The notes under the pieces: model-generated
What the model saw: only the letters and a program-made list of their open reading frames with translations
What the model was told of the DNA's origin: nothing
Databases searched by the model: none
In this document: positions 55,733 to 64,000 of the stretch, piece by piece
How the letters are laid out: each line of letters opens with the position of its first letter
Position numbering within the stretch: the stretch's first letter is position 1
Source: Cercis canadensis
Lineage: Eukaryota; Streptophyta; Magnoliopsida; Fabales; Fabaceae
Direction of reading: 5' to 3'
Length of the DNA: 64,000 nt
Assembly (NCBI GenBank): GCA_003255065.1
Contig: QAOA01000583.1
Coordinates: 9,954 to 73,953 of the forward strand
Program-made: the position numbers and the translations under genes

Positions 55733-56084
55733 ATTCTCAACCTAATCCTTCAAAGAATTTTAATCTCTTTTCTCAAAGCCTCTTCCTCACTCTCCTTCTC
55801 TAAGGGAACTTGCTTTTACTATGGATATTCAGGACACTGTGTGATAGAGGTCATAGGATTATCTTTGAAGCATCTCATTGCATCATTCATGATAGAAATT
55901 CTAATGATATTTTCTTTGTTGGCCAAAGAAGTTCTAATGTGTGTCCTGTGCCTAAAGAATCCTTGGATTTAAAAAATGAAACATGTTTTGCCTCTAAAAG
56001 TAGTAGTTCTTGGTTGTGGCATAGGAGACTTGGCCATGCTAATTTGACATTAATTGGCAAGCTTTCAAAGAAAGAACTAGTTTC
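55733..56084 (+). pseudogene. Copia fragment, duplicate of 60950-61300
   Basis: The fragment covers the same Gag zinc-finger-to-GAG-pre-integrase segment (WLWHRRLGHANLTLIGKLS) as the SIRE-like element further right and has the same internal deletion of the protease region. It stops at a single N (56085). Left and right flanks differ from the larger element. As with the other N joins, an assembly artefact is possible. Confidence 0.8.
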
Positions 56085-56368
56085 NTGTTGGACGTAGATA
56101 GATACAATTCCTTCATTCTTGAAAGAGTAATCAGTGCTTCGATTATTAAATAACTGGACCCCTAATTACTTTACACAATGCATATACTATTCATAAGAGT
56201 AAGAAAAGGAGTGCACAGGCATACGATTAGAATCTTGTACTCATAGTGGTATGTTAAATATAAAATTATTACTGGGTCTTCATCTAATAGTTTAACCTTT
56301 TGGGCTGAAGGCCTAGTAATAATTTTATATCTAACATTTATAACCATGCACTTTTCTTTCGTGTATAT

Positions 56369-57500
56369 TGATAAGTCGGTTTTATACCACTTATCCTGTA
56401 TTTATCTACCTTGTTAATTGTTTGTTCTAGGGTATTTTGAGTTTGATTCTTCTGAATTAATGTTTCTTTTATAGGTTTTTACGTTAGAAGTCTTTGGAAG
56501 TCACTTTGGTATTTTTCGGTGTCAAAAAGAGCAAGTTTTGACAAATTTGGGATGAAGGCAGCAACTCTAGATGCCGCAGCCCCCTATTTGGGAAGAAAAC
56601 CAAAGATCAAACAGAAGCTAAGGCGCTGCAGTCCCCAATCTGGGCATCGCAACCCCCTCCAAGCAAAAACTCGGAGGCCACAACACCCTCCAGGCAAAGA
56701 ATTGGAAGCTGTAGCGCCCAAACCCAAGGCTGCAGCCCCCCGAGGTCAACTTGGGATTTGACTTCCAAACTCCCTAATTTCATTAGGACTCTTTCTTTAT
56801 TTTAATTTCTTTTTCTCCTAAACTTCCTAGGACTCTAAAAGTCTAAATTAGGGTGGCAGTCACTTTTTACACAAGAGGCAAGAAGAGAAGAGAGATCAAG
56901 GAGGAGGATCGGTGTTTCTGGCATCGAATCGTCATCTCCAAGAGTTTAATTCTTCCTCTTTCCTGTTTCTAATGTGTAATCTGGTTGTGATTATGTTTTC
57001 TGCATTCATTATGAACTAATTCCACCATCTAGGGTGGAGATGTAGCCTAACTTAGGACGGATTGAAATCTTTACTGAATTAATCAAAAGACCGTCTACTT
57101 AATTGTCTTTTTAATCTCCATAATTACAGCTTCTGTTTGACTGGCCATCAATTTAGATGAGTTGGTAATTACAATGATACTAGGAAGTTAATTGTAATTG
57201 AAGAGCAAAGGGATTAAGAACATAAATTGCATAAGGGATAGGAATATACCCTTATGGTTTATGTAGCCATTAAAAAGAACCATAGAACTAATTGAATTCC
57301 TAGGTTATTTGCAATTCACATAGGAATATAGTGGGTTCATAGTTTGGGAATATATTTGTTAGACCTTGGGAAAGGCAAATAGATGAATTAGGGTTCTTAG
57401 TTAGCAATTAGGAAGACTGTTATTGGTTAAGTAATTAGGAATAAAGATCTGGACTAGCTAGGGTGAAATTGGAACCCTAGAAACTTTTATTGATACTTGA
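56369..57500 (+). mobile_element. Gypsy LTR fragment, plus orientation
   Basis: It starts TGATAAGTCGGTTTTATACC and follows the same course as the LTR at 39619/41620, with a region rich in GCAGCCCC words and the GGTGGAGATGTAGCC motif near 57030. It is diverged from that copy. Near 57500 it is replaced by sequence resembling the Ogre LTR. The open frame at 56519-56761 lies within the LTR and is not a gene. Confidence 0.65.
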
Positions 57501-58053
57501 ACTGTGAGTGTTGTTGCTTTGTTCACTCTATGAGTGTTGCTGTGCTACCCAAAATTTTGGAATTTACTCTATTTACTTCTCTCTATTTTGCTTCAGATTT
57601 TCGATTCTCTACGTTTGTCTCTGTATTCCTCTGTTCTGTGTATCCCCCTCTGTCTTTTTTCATTGCATGTGTCTCTTATTATAGACAAAGATTTGTGCAA
57701 GTTGCACTGATGTGAGTTGCTGATTTCCTGTTGTTTTCAAGTTGCAAGAAGCATGGCAGGGGTGGTGCCGGACTGGTGACTTTGCCGAAAATTGGATTGC
57801 TGCCTTGTTGCCTTGTGTGTTGCCTACAATAGCATTTATTTCTTCTTTGCTTTTTTTTATTATTCATTTTTAATAATAATAATAATTTTTTTTGTATTTT
57901 TGTATTCTTTTTAAGTTTTTTTTTTGTTAGCATTTCAACATTATTAGTTATATCTGCTTTATTTTGTAGTATTGAAATGTTTCAATTGAGCATATAGAGA
58001 TATGGTTCCAAAGACTATCCCAAAAATAATCCATGTACAAATTTAGGTGTCAA
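57501..58053 (-). mobile_element. Ogre LTR fragment, minus orientation, diverged
   Basis: The order of features matches the LTR at 13457-14253: a T/C-rich leader, a TATA-like stretch near 57680, GCCGGACTGGTGA near 57766 followed by TTGCCGAAAATTGG, then an AT-rich segment with TAATAATAAT, ending at GGTGTCAATA (minus-strand TATTGACACC). No polypurine tract adjoins. Confidence 0.6.
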
Positions 58054-58059
58054 TAGTCA

Positions 58060-59049
58060 CCTCAGCTTGTGAAGAAAGCTTTCTCTTATTAGAAGCTGGT
58101 GTAGATCCACTTTTCAAGGGAAGTTAGTGAAAAGCATTTCTTTTGTCACTACAAGACAAAAGAAATGGTTAGTAGAATTTCCTTTCATCTTGGTGAGGCA
58201 CTTGTCCTCAAATCAAGGGCTGTTATTGTCCTTCACGTGATGGTGCTTCTCCTTCAAGAAAGGAATTTCAAGTCTTCAGAAGATAAGAAGAAGAAATAGA
58301 AAAAGTGAGACAGCAAGAGTTTGAAAGATAGAGTAGTTCTTCTCCTTCAAGAGAGGGATTTCAAATGTTCAGAAGATAAGAAGAAGGAATAGAAAAAAGT
58401 GAGACAACAAGAGTTAGAGAGATAGAGTAGTTCTTCTCCTTCAAAATTTTTGGTGTTCGGCTTCTTCTTCCTCATGTACTCTTCTTTGTAAAAAACTTCT
58501 CTGAGAGAAAGAGAGAAAATGTTAATGGAGCTTGACTCTTATCTGAGTGTTATTTACTCCGGATTTCAGTTGGAAATCAATGAGTTACTTCTAGTTGTGA
58601 TGTTAGAAGGAGAAAGTTCTTGGTGAACTTTTGAGAGAAACATGGATGTAAAAGCTTGGAAAAGCTTGGACAAATTAAACTAGATTTAGTGGAACCCTAA
58701 GCATTAGGAGAAGTGGATGTAGGCCTTAGTGCTGAACCACCGTAAATTCGTGGCTAAGATTTTCTTGACTCTTCTCTTCTATTCTTGATTTCATATGTTC
58801 ATTGAATTTCAGTTTTGATTGTGATGAATTAGTGTGATTTTCTGGGTTGCTTTGTTTGTGCTATTCTTTGTTAAACTGGATTTGAGTTTACTATGTTAAT
58901 GTATTATATTCTAGAACTAGTTCATATATTCTAGAACTAATTCTCATGCTATTTAGATATTTGAACAAATTCTGTCTAAGATCAAATTAGCTTAAATTTT
59001 TTGAAAACTCTTATTCACCCCCCTCTAGGAGTATTTCCTGTAATTCTCA
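58060..59049 (+). mobile_element. 5' LTR of the SIRE-like element
   Basis: The right end TTCTCA is fixed by the primer site that follows. The left end is uncertain. Within it a ~90-bp unit is tandemly repeated (58230-58445), starting TTCTCCTTCAAGA.. and containing TTCAGAAGATAAGAAGAAG in both copies. No coding sequence. Confidence 0.6.
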
Positions 59050-59051
59050 AT

Positions 59052-59063
59052 TGGTATCTGAGC
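59052..59063 (+). other. Primer-binding site of the SIRE-like element
   Basis: TGGTATCTGAGC follows the LTR end directly and differs by one base from the common copia site TGGTATCAGAGC. Confidence 0.75.
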
Positions 59064-59164
59064 AAGGTGCTCTTTTTTTCTTTGTTGGTCTAACTAACTA
59101 AGAGCTAAAGATCTGGATTATTGTGTTGCAATTACCATCAACAACCATAATCAATCTCATTCAT

Positions 59165-60480
59165 CTCACAGACCTCCATTCTTCAAGGAAGAAAATTACC
59201 CTGACTAGAAACACCGCATGGAATTGTATCTTGAGTCAATTGACTATGAAGTCTGGCAGATAGTTAGAAATTAGAGTAAAACCCCTTTTTAGTCCCTGAA
59301 TTATTCAGTGATTGACAAGTTAGTCCTCCAAAAATGTTCGCTGACAATTTCGTCCTCGAATTATGATTCCGTACGACAAATTAGTCCTCGAATTATATTC
59401 GCTGACAATTTAGTCCTCGAATTATGGTTTCATACGACAAATTAGTCCTCGAATTAATCCTCAACTGAGGACTAATTTATCGTACGGAACCATAATTCGA
59501 GGACTAAATTGTCAGCGAAAATTTTTCGAGGACTAATTTGTCGTACGGAACCATAATTTGATGACGAAATTGTCAGCGAACATTTTTGGGGGACTAACTT
59601 GTCCATCGTTGAATTTTTCAAGGACCAAAAAGGGGTTTTACTCTAGAAATTATCTCATACCTCCCACTAAAATGGTAAATGGAGCTGCTTTTCAAAAAGA
59701 AGAACATGAATTCACTGCTAAAGATAAGCTTAGATTTACTCTCAATTCTAAAGCTAGGTACAATATTGTGTGTGCTGTATCTGCAAATGAATATGAGAAC
59801 ATTGCTTCTTGCAATACCGCAAAGGAAATGTGGGATAGACTTGTTGTCATTCATGAAGGAACAAGTCATGTCAAAGAGGCTAAAATTGACATTTATTCTA
59901 CTGAATATGAAATGTTTCATATGTTTCAAGATGAATCTCTGGAATCCTTCTTTGCTCATTTTTTAAGCATCATCAACAATCTCAAAGGTCTTGGAAAAGT
60001 CTACTCTCAAAAGGAACAAGTCAAAAATATCTTGAGATGCCTCACTGAAAAATGGGATTCCAAAGTAACTGTTCTGCTTCAGTATGCTGAAACTCATGAA
60101 CTCGCAATTGATTCACTCAGAGGCACTTTGGAATCACATCAGATGATGGTCTTGCAAAAGAATACCATAGCAGAAGAAAGAAAGAAGAGTTTAGCTCTTA
60201 CTTCCACTATTTCAGAAACTAGTACTCATCAAGAACTAGCTTCTAGTGAAGATGATATAGCATTAGTTACTAGAAGAGTTCTTGATCTAATGAAGAAGAG
60301 AAAAGAAAAGAAAAGGTTTCCATCAAAAGGAACCAAAAATTTGACAAGAGGAGAAAGTCACAAGAAACCTATCATTTGCTATGAATGCAAAAAACTAGGA
60401 CACATCAAGCCTGAATGTCCAAACCTTAAGATGAAAACGTTTTTCAAAAAGGACAAAAAGAAAACAATAATGGCTACCTA
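59165..60480 (+). pseudogene. Copia Gag, split by a MITE
   Basis: The N-terminus is visible before the MITE (RPPFFKEENYPD, then a stop where a Trp is usual, then HRMELYLESIDYEVWQIVRN). After the MITE the frame continues from 59653 to a TAG at 60479, with the UBN2-type Gag core (NTAKEMWDRLVVIHEGTSHVKEAKI) and a C-x2-C-x4-H-x4-C zinc knuckle CYECKKLGHIKPEC near 60380. One target-duplication copy falls inside the frame. The product would package element RNA. Confidence 0.87.
59274..59643. mobile_element. Mutator-type foldback MITE
   Basis: The 370-bp element starts GAGTAAAACCCCTTTTTAGTCC and ends with the inverted GGACCAAAAAGGGGTTTTACTC. Its two halves are long imperfect inverted repeats, and it contains repeated AATTAGTCCTCGAATTAT words. 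It is flanked by an exact 9-bp duplication TAGAAATTA (59265-59273 and 59644-59652), the hallmark of Mutator-superfamily insertion. It encodes nothing and would depend on a transposase supplied elsewhere. It sits within gag of the copia element, so it inserted later. Confidence 0.93.
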
Positions 60481-60910
60481 GAGTGATGAAGATTCAACCT
60501 CTGATAGTGAAGATTCTAATGAGGAAAATATTGCCAACTTCTGCTTGATGACTAATGGTGAAGGAAGTGGTAAGAAACGTGAGGTAAATGATCTAGACCT
60601 TGAACTACTTCCTACATATGATGAACTGAGTCATGCTTTTGATGATTTGTCTTTTGATTATGAGAAAAGACTTGCTAAAATCACTGCTCTCAAGAAAATC
60701 ATAAAAGATCAAATTAATGTGATAGAAGGACTTAAGAAAGACAATGTCACCTTGGATGATAAACTTAAAATCTTACAGCATCAAAATGATATTCTTGAAA
60801 AAGAAAATTGTCTTACTGTCTCTGTCATGGATAAAAATGACAAGTTGAAAGGAAAATCCAAAGATCTAGCTAATTTTGTTCAAGGTAGAGACAATCTAAA
60901 TTTCTGCTAA
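60481..60910 (+). pseudogene. Copia coiled-coil region downstream of Gag
   Basis: After the stop at 60479 the same type of reading continues with an acidic segment and, from 60545, an open stretch rich in Lys/Asp/Leu with heptad-like spacing (DYEKRLAKITALKKIIKDQI). Such coiled-coil extensions between Gag and protease are common in SIRE-type elements. It ends at a TAA at 60908. Confidence 0.75.
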
Positions 60911-62380
60911 GAAGACAGAGGATTGGCCAAGAAAGAAATGGTTTAGGTTATTCTCAACCTAATCCTTCAAAGAATTTAATCTCTTTTCTCAAGGCCTCTT
61001 CCTCACTCTCCTTCTCTAAGGGAACTTGCTTTTACTATGGATATTCAGGACACTGTGTGATAGAGATCATAGGATTATCTTTGAAGCATCTCATTGCATC
61101 ATTCATGATAGAAATTCTAATGATATTTTCTTTGTTGGCCAAAGAAGTTCTAATGTGTGTCCTGTGCCTAAAGAATCCTTGGATTTAAAAAATGAAACAT
61201 GTTTTGCCTCTAAAAGTAGTAGTTCTTGGTTGTGGCATAGGAGACTTGGCCATGCTAATTTGACATTAATTGGCAAGCTTTCAAAGAAAGAACTAGTTTC
61301 AGGTCTGCCTAAACTACTTTTCGAAAAGGATAAAATCTAAACTGCATATCAGCAATGTAAGCAAATTAAATCCTTTTTCAATTCTAAGAAAGACTTGTCA
61401 ACTTCTAGGCCACTTCAATTACTACATATGGATTTGTTTGGACCAGCTCCCACATTAAGCTTAAATGGAAAGAAGTATGGTTTAGTCATTGTAGATGATT
61501 ATTCAAGGTTTACTTGGGTCTTCTTCCTAGCTCCTAAAGATGACACTTTTACTGTTTTTGAAAAATTTAGCAAAAAGGTTCAAAATGAAAAGGGTTTTTC
61601 ATTATCCTCAATTAGAAGTGATCATGGTGGTGAGTTTGAAAACAAGTTTTTCAAAAACTTTTGTAAAAATTCAAGAATCCACCATAATTTCTCTTGTCCT
61701 AGAACCTCTCATCAAAATGGTGTTGTTGAGAGGAAAAATATGACTCTTGTTGAGATGGGCAAAACAATGTTATGTGAAAATGATTTGTCAAAATACTTTG
61801 GGCTGAAGTTGTAAATACAACATGCTATATTTTGAATAGGTACTTAATAAGAGCCATTTTAAAGAAAACCCCATATGAGCTATGGAAAGGGAGAAAGCTC
61901 AATGTAAGTTACTTTCATGCATTTGGGTGTAAATGTTTTGTGCTGAATAATGAAAAAGATCATCTAGGATAGTTTGATTCCAAATCATATGAGAGCATAT
62001 TTTTGGGATATTCTTTGTCTAGCAAAACATATAGGGTGTTCAACAAAAGAACTTTGATTGTTGAAGAATCTATGCATGTTATATTTGATGAATCTAATCC
62101 TTTCTTGAGCACAAATGCTCTTGAAGAACCAAAATTATTGCAGGATAATCTCAAAATTCCTGTTAGAGTAGAAAGCACCATGGAGCCAGTACCAAAACCA
62201 ATTCTACCAAAACTAGTTCAGGAAGAAGCTCAACAGCAAAATGCAAGAGATTCATTTCCAAGAGAAACCAGAACTTCTAAAATTCATCCAATTGAAAAAT
62301 TTATTGGTGATTTACTTGGAGGAATCAGTACTAGAGCTCAGGGACAAGCATGTCAATCTAGCCTTTCTCTCTTTTGTTGA
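60911..62380 (+). pseudogene. Copia integrase (protease deleted)
   Basis: From a Cys-rich CFYYGYSGHC segment the sequence jumps directly to the GAG-pre-integrase domain (WLWHRRLGHANLTLIGKLS), so the protease active site is missing. The integrase core follows with HMDLFGPAP, VDDYSRFTWVFFL, RSDHGGEFENKFF and SHQNGVVERKN, in which the catalytic Asp, Asp and Glu are all present. Stops near 61338 and a frameshift near 61812 break the frame; the linker (62003-62380) leads on to RT. Confidence 0.86.
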
Positions 62381-63044
62381 GCCTTCAAACATCAATGCAC
62401 CTTCAAAGATGAGGCTTGGATCATGGCTATGCAAGAAGAGCTAAATCAGTTTGTTAGAAACAAAGTCTAGGATCTCGTTCCTCATCTAAAGGACCATTCT
62501 GTTATTGGTACAAGATGGGTGTTTAGGAATAAACTAGATGAGGATGGAAAGATTGTAAGAAACAAAGCATGACTAGTTGCACAAGGCTTCAATCAGCAAG
62601 AAGGTATTGATTTTGAGGAGACTTTTTCTCCTGTAGCTAGATTAGAAGCCATAAGAATGTTTCTTGCATTTACTTGTTTTAAGAACTTCAAAATTTTTCA
62701 AATGGATGTGAAAAGTGCATTTCAGAATGGCTTTATTAATGAAGAAGTTTATGTCAAGCAATCTCCTGGCTTTGAAAATTTGGATTTTCCTAATTATGTC
62801 TATAAGCTGTATAAGGCTTTTTATGGGCTTAAACAAGCTTCAAGAGCTTGGTATGATAGACTTAGTGAGTTTCTATAGGAAATGGTTTTTCAAGAGGAAA
62901 AGTAGATACCACTTTGTTCACAAAAAATGTTTCTCCTCATATTATCATTGTTCAAACTTATGTTGATGATATAATATTTGGTTCTACTAATGTTGTGATG
63001 TGTAAAGATTTTGAGAAGCTCATTAAAAGTGAATTTGAGATGAG
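62381..63044 (+). pseudogene. Copia reverse transcriptase, N-terminal part
   Basis: RT motifs present are GTRWVFRNKLDEDGKIVRNK near 62500, [46 protein letters not shown] and [14 protein letters not shown], then YVDDIIFG near 62965 after a frameshift. Stops lie at about 62468, 62570 and 62876. RT is cut at 63044 by the inserted element. Confidence 0.87.
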
Positions 63045-64000
63045 TGATGAGCTGCCGAGGCTCCTCAAATTAGTGAAAGTTTAAGGTCGGTGTACCTAAG
63101 CTACTTGTACCATAAGACAACCCTAAGTCGAACCAAAGGATTATTTTGAATAGTGAATCATATTAAGAAACATATAAACAAGGGGGTTTGCTTTGTTCAA
63201 GTGATTAACAGAAATTAATTGTAAGTGGTAAACTTTAGGGAAAACAACCAATCCAAGTCCAACTGATTCTGATTTTAATCCATCATTGATTTCCAATGAT
63301 CCATTCAATTATTAACCTAGTTCTTGGCCTTAGAAAACATCAAGAAGACTCTCAGTCCTCTATGGATATCTACTGGTTAAGCAACCAGAATTCGGATCAA
63401 CTAAGACTAAATGAATTAAGCACTCATTCAAATCCAGTTTTACCTAAGTCCAGAATCCAGCCAAGGTAATTAATCCATCCAAAAGCTTAAAAAAATTAAT
63501 TAACCTTTAAGTTCCTCTTTTATCACATGCAATTAAGCAATCAACACTTGAAGATCCAAATTCGAATTTATGCAATTCAAACAGAATAGTTTAGAGGAAG
63601 CAAAGAAGTAGATTAACCATTAAATGAATAGCAATCAAAGAATAATCTCAGAATCAATAATCAAAATAGTCAAAACCTGGATTGATTTGATGATTTAGCC
63701 CTCCATGAACAAGAGAATCCAAGTTCTTACAAAATATCTAGAGAGAAAACTTAAAGACTAAGAAAACTTGAAAAGCTGTCTAAAATATCCTAATGCCTTA
63801 TTATCAATTTCGGCTGCCTCTTTCTGAACATATAGACTTCCAAAAATACATGCACACCCAAACTGCCCTTAGGGCACACTTATTCCCATGGGCCTTAGCT
63901 TTCATTGGGCTTTGGTTTGGGCTCATTTGTACTTGTCATGAAGAAGTTAGGCTCAGTTAAGTGCCAACAGGTTTCTGGAACCATCAGCCAACTTCGACAG
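63045..64000 (-). mobile_element. Second copy of the nested element's left arm (continues beyond the window)
   Basis: The sequence begins TGATGAGCTGCCGAGG inside the copia RT and matches 4880 to about 5835 with many small substitutions and indels. It is non-coding. The abrupt start at the same base as at 4880 supports this being the true element end. The far side, including any captured Ogre sequence and target duplication (ATGAG would be expected), lies outside the window. Confidence 0.8.

Larger units (their letters stand above)
58060..63044 (+). mobile_element. SIRE-like Ty1-copia element (incomplete)
   Basis: This element has a long 5' LTR (about 58060-59049), a primer site, gag, a coiled-coil region, integrase and the first part of RT. 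It is then interrupted at 63045 by the nested-element type also seen at 4880. The CCCCCCTCTAGGAG-like sequence before the LTR end and a long region after Gag with coiled coil suggest the SIRE/Maximus branch. Protease has been deleted and several stops are present. Its RNase H and 3' LTR are beyond the window or lost. Confidence 0.8.

Noticed and set aside
56519..56761. 80-codon Pro/Lys-rich plus-strand frame
   Set aside because: It lies in the GCAGCCCC-rich part of a Gypsy LTR; no start context or homologous domain.
1..64000. tRNA or rRNA genes
   Set aside because: I saw no cloverleaf-like or rRNA-like sequence; the tRNA-related words are retrotransposon primer-binding sites.

Overview
This window is repeat-rich nuclear DNA from a flowering plant, probably a eudicot. 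The evidence is Ogre/TAT-type Ty3-gypsy elements (extra ORF1, pro-RT intron, long LTRs), Ty1-copia elements with initiator-Met-tRNA-type primer sites, a Mutator-type MITE, and one leucine-rich-repeat receptor kinase gene with a typical plant intron. I cannot name the species. Nearly all open frames are retrotransposon proteins or their remains. The only cellular gene I can support is the receptor kinase at 48.9-52.5 kb.

Layout. 3-2365: a plus-strand TAT/Ogre-type LTR with ~190-bp internal repeats. 2366-35330: three Ogre units, all on the minus strand and head to tail. Unit 1 (2366-13456) is truncated and is split by a 3.7-kb nested insertion (4880-8587) that itself carries a captured piece of Ogre pol. 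Unit C (about 14254-26408) is nearly complete: ORF1, gag-protease, a 236-bp intron, RT/RNase H/integrase, a 3' UTR and a 66-bp minisatellite. Unit D (26409-35330) has the same order but is cut by a 383-bp N gap. Between D and C there is no LTR at all; between C and unit 1 a single LTR fragment remains. 36100-39210: a probable solo LTR of the same family as 3-2365, in opposite orientation. 39211-43090: pieces of a Gypsy LTR and a partial copia copy, joined by single Ns and containing near-identical duplications, so assembly error is likely. 43091-48115: a complete but decayed copia element with matching LTRs and an exact 5-bp target duplication. 48116-52503: receptor kinase promoter and gene. 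52504-56368: non-coding or duplicated sequence. 56369-58053: fragments of a Gypsy LTR and an Ogre LTR. About 58060-63044: a SIRE-like copia element carrying a 370-bp Mutator-type MITE and interrupted at its RT by a second copy of the element found at 4880.

The transposon proteins form the usual retrotransposition sets (Gag particle, protease, RT/RNase H, integrase), but every set has stop codons, many of them Trp-to-stop changes as expected from cytosine deamination in silenced, methylated DNA. The receptor kinase keeps signal peptide, LRRs, membrane span and kinase motifs but has an apparent frameshift in the last exon. I see no new biological system. The most unusual structures are the nested element with a captured, intron-containing Ogre fragment, the tandem Ogre units with missing LTRs, and the 66-bp minisatellites in their 3' UTRs.
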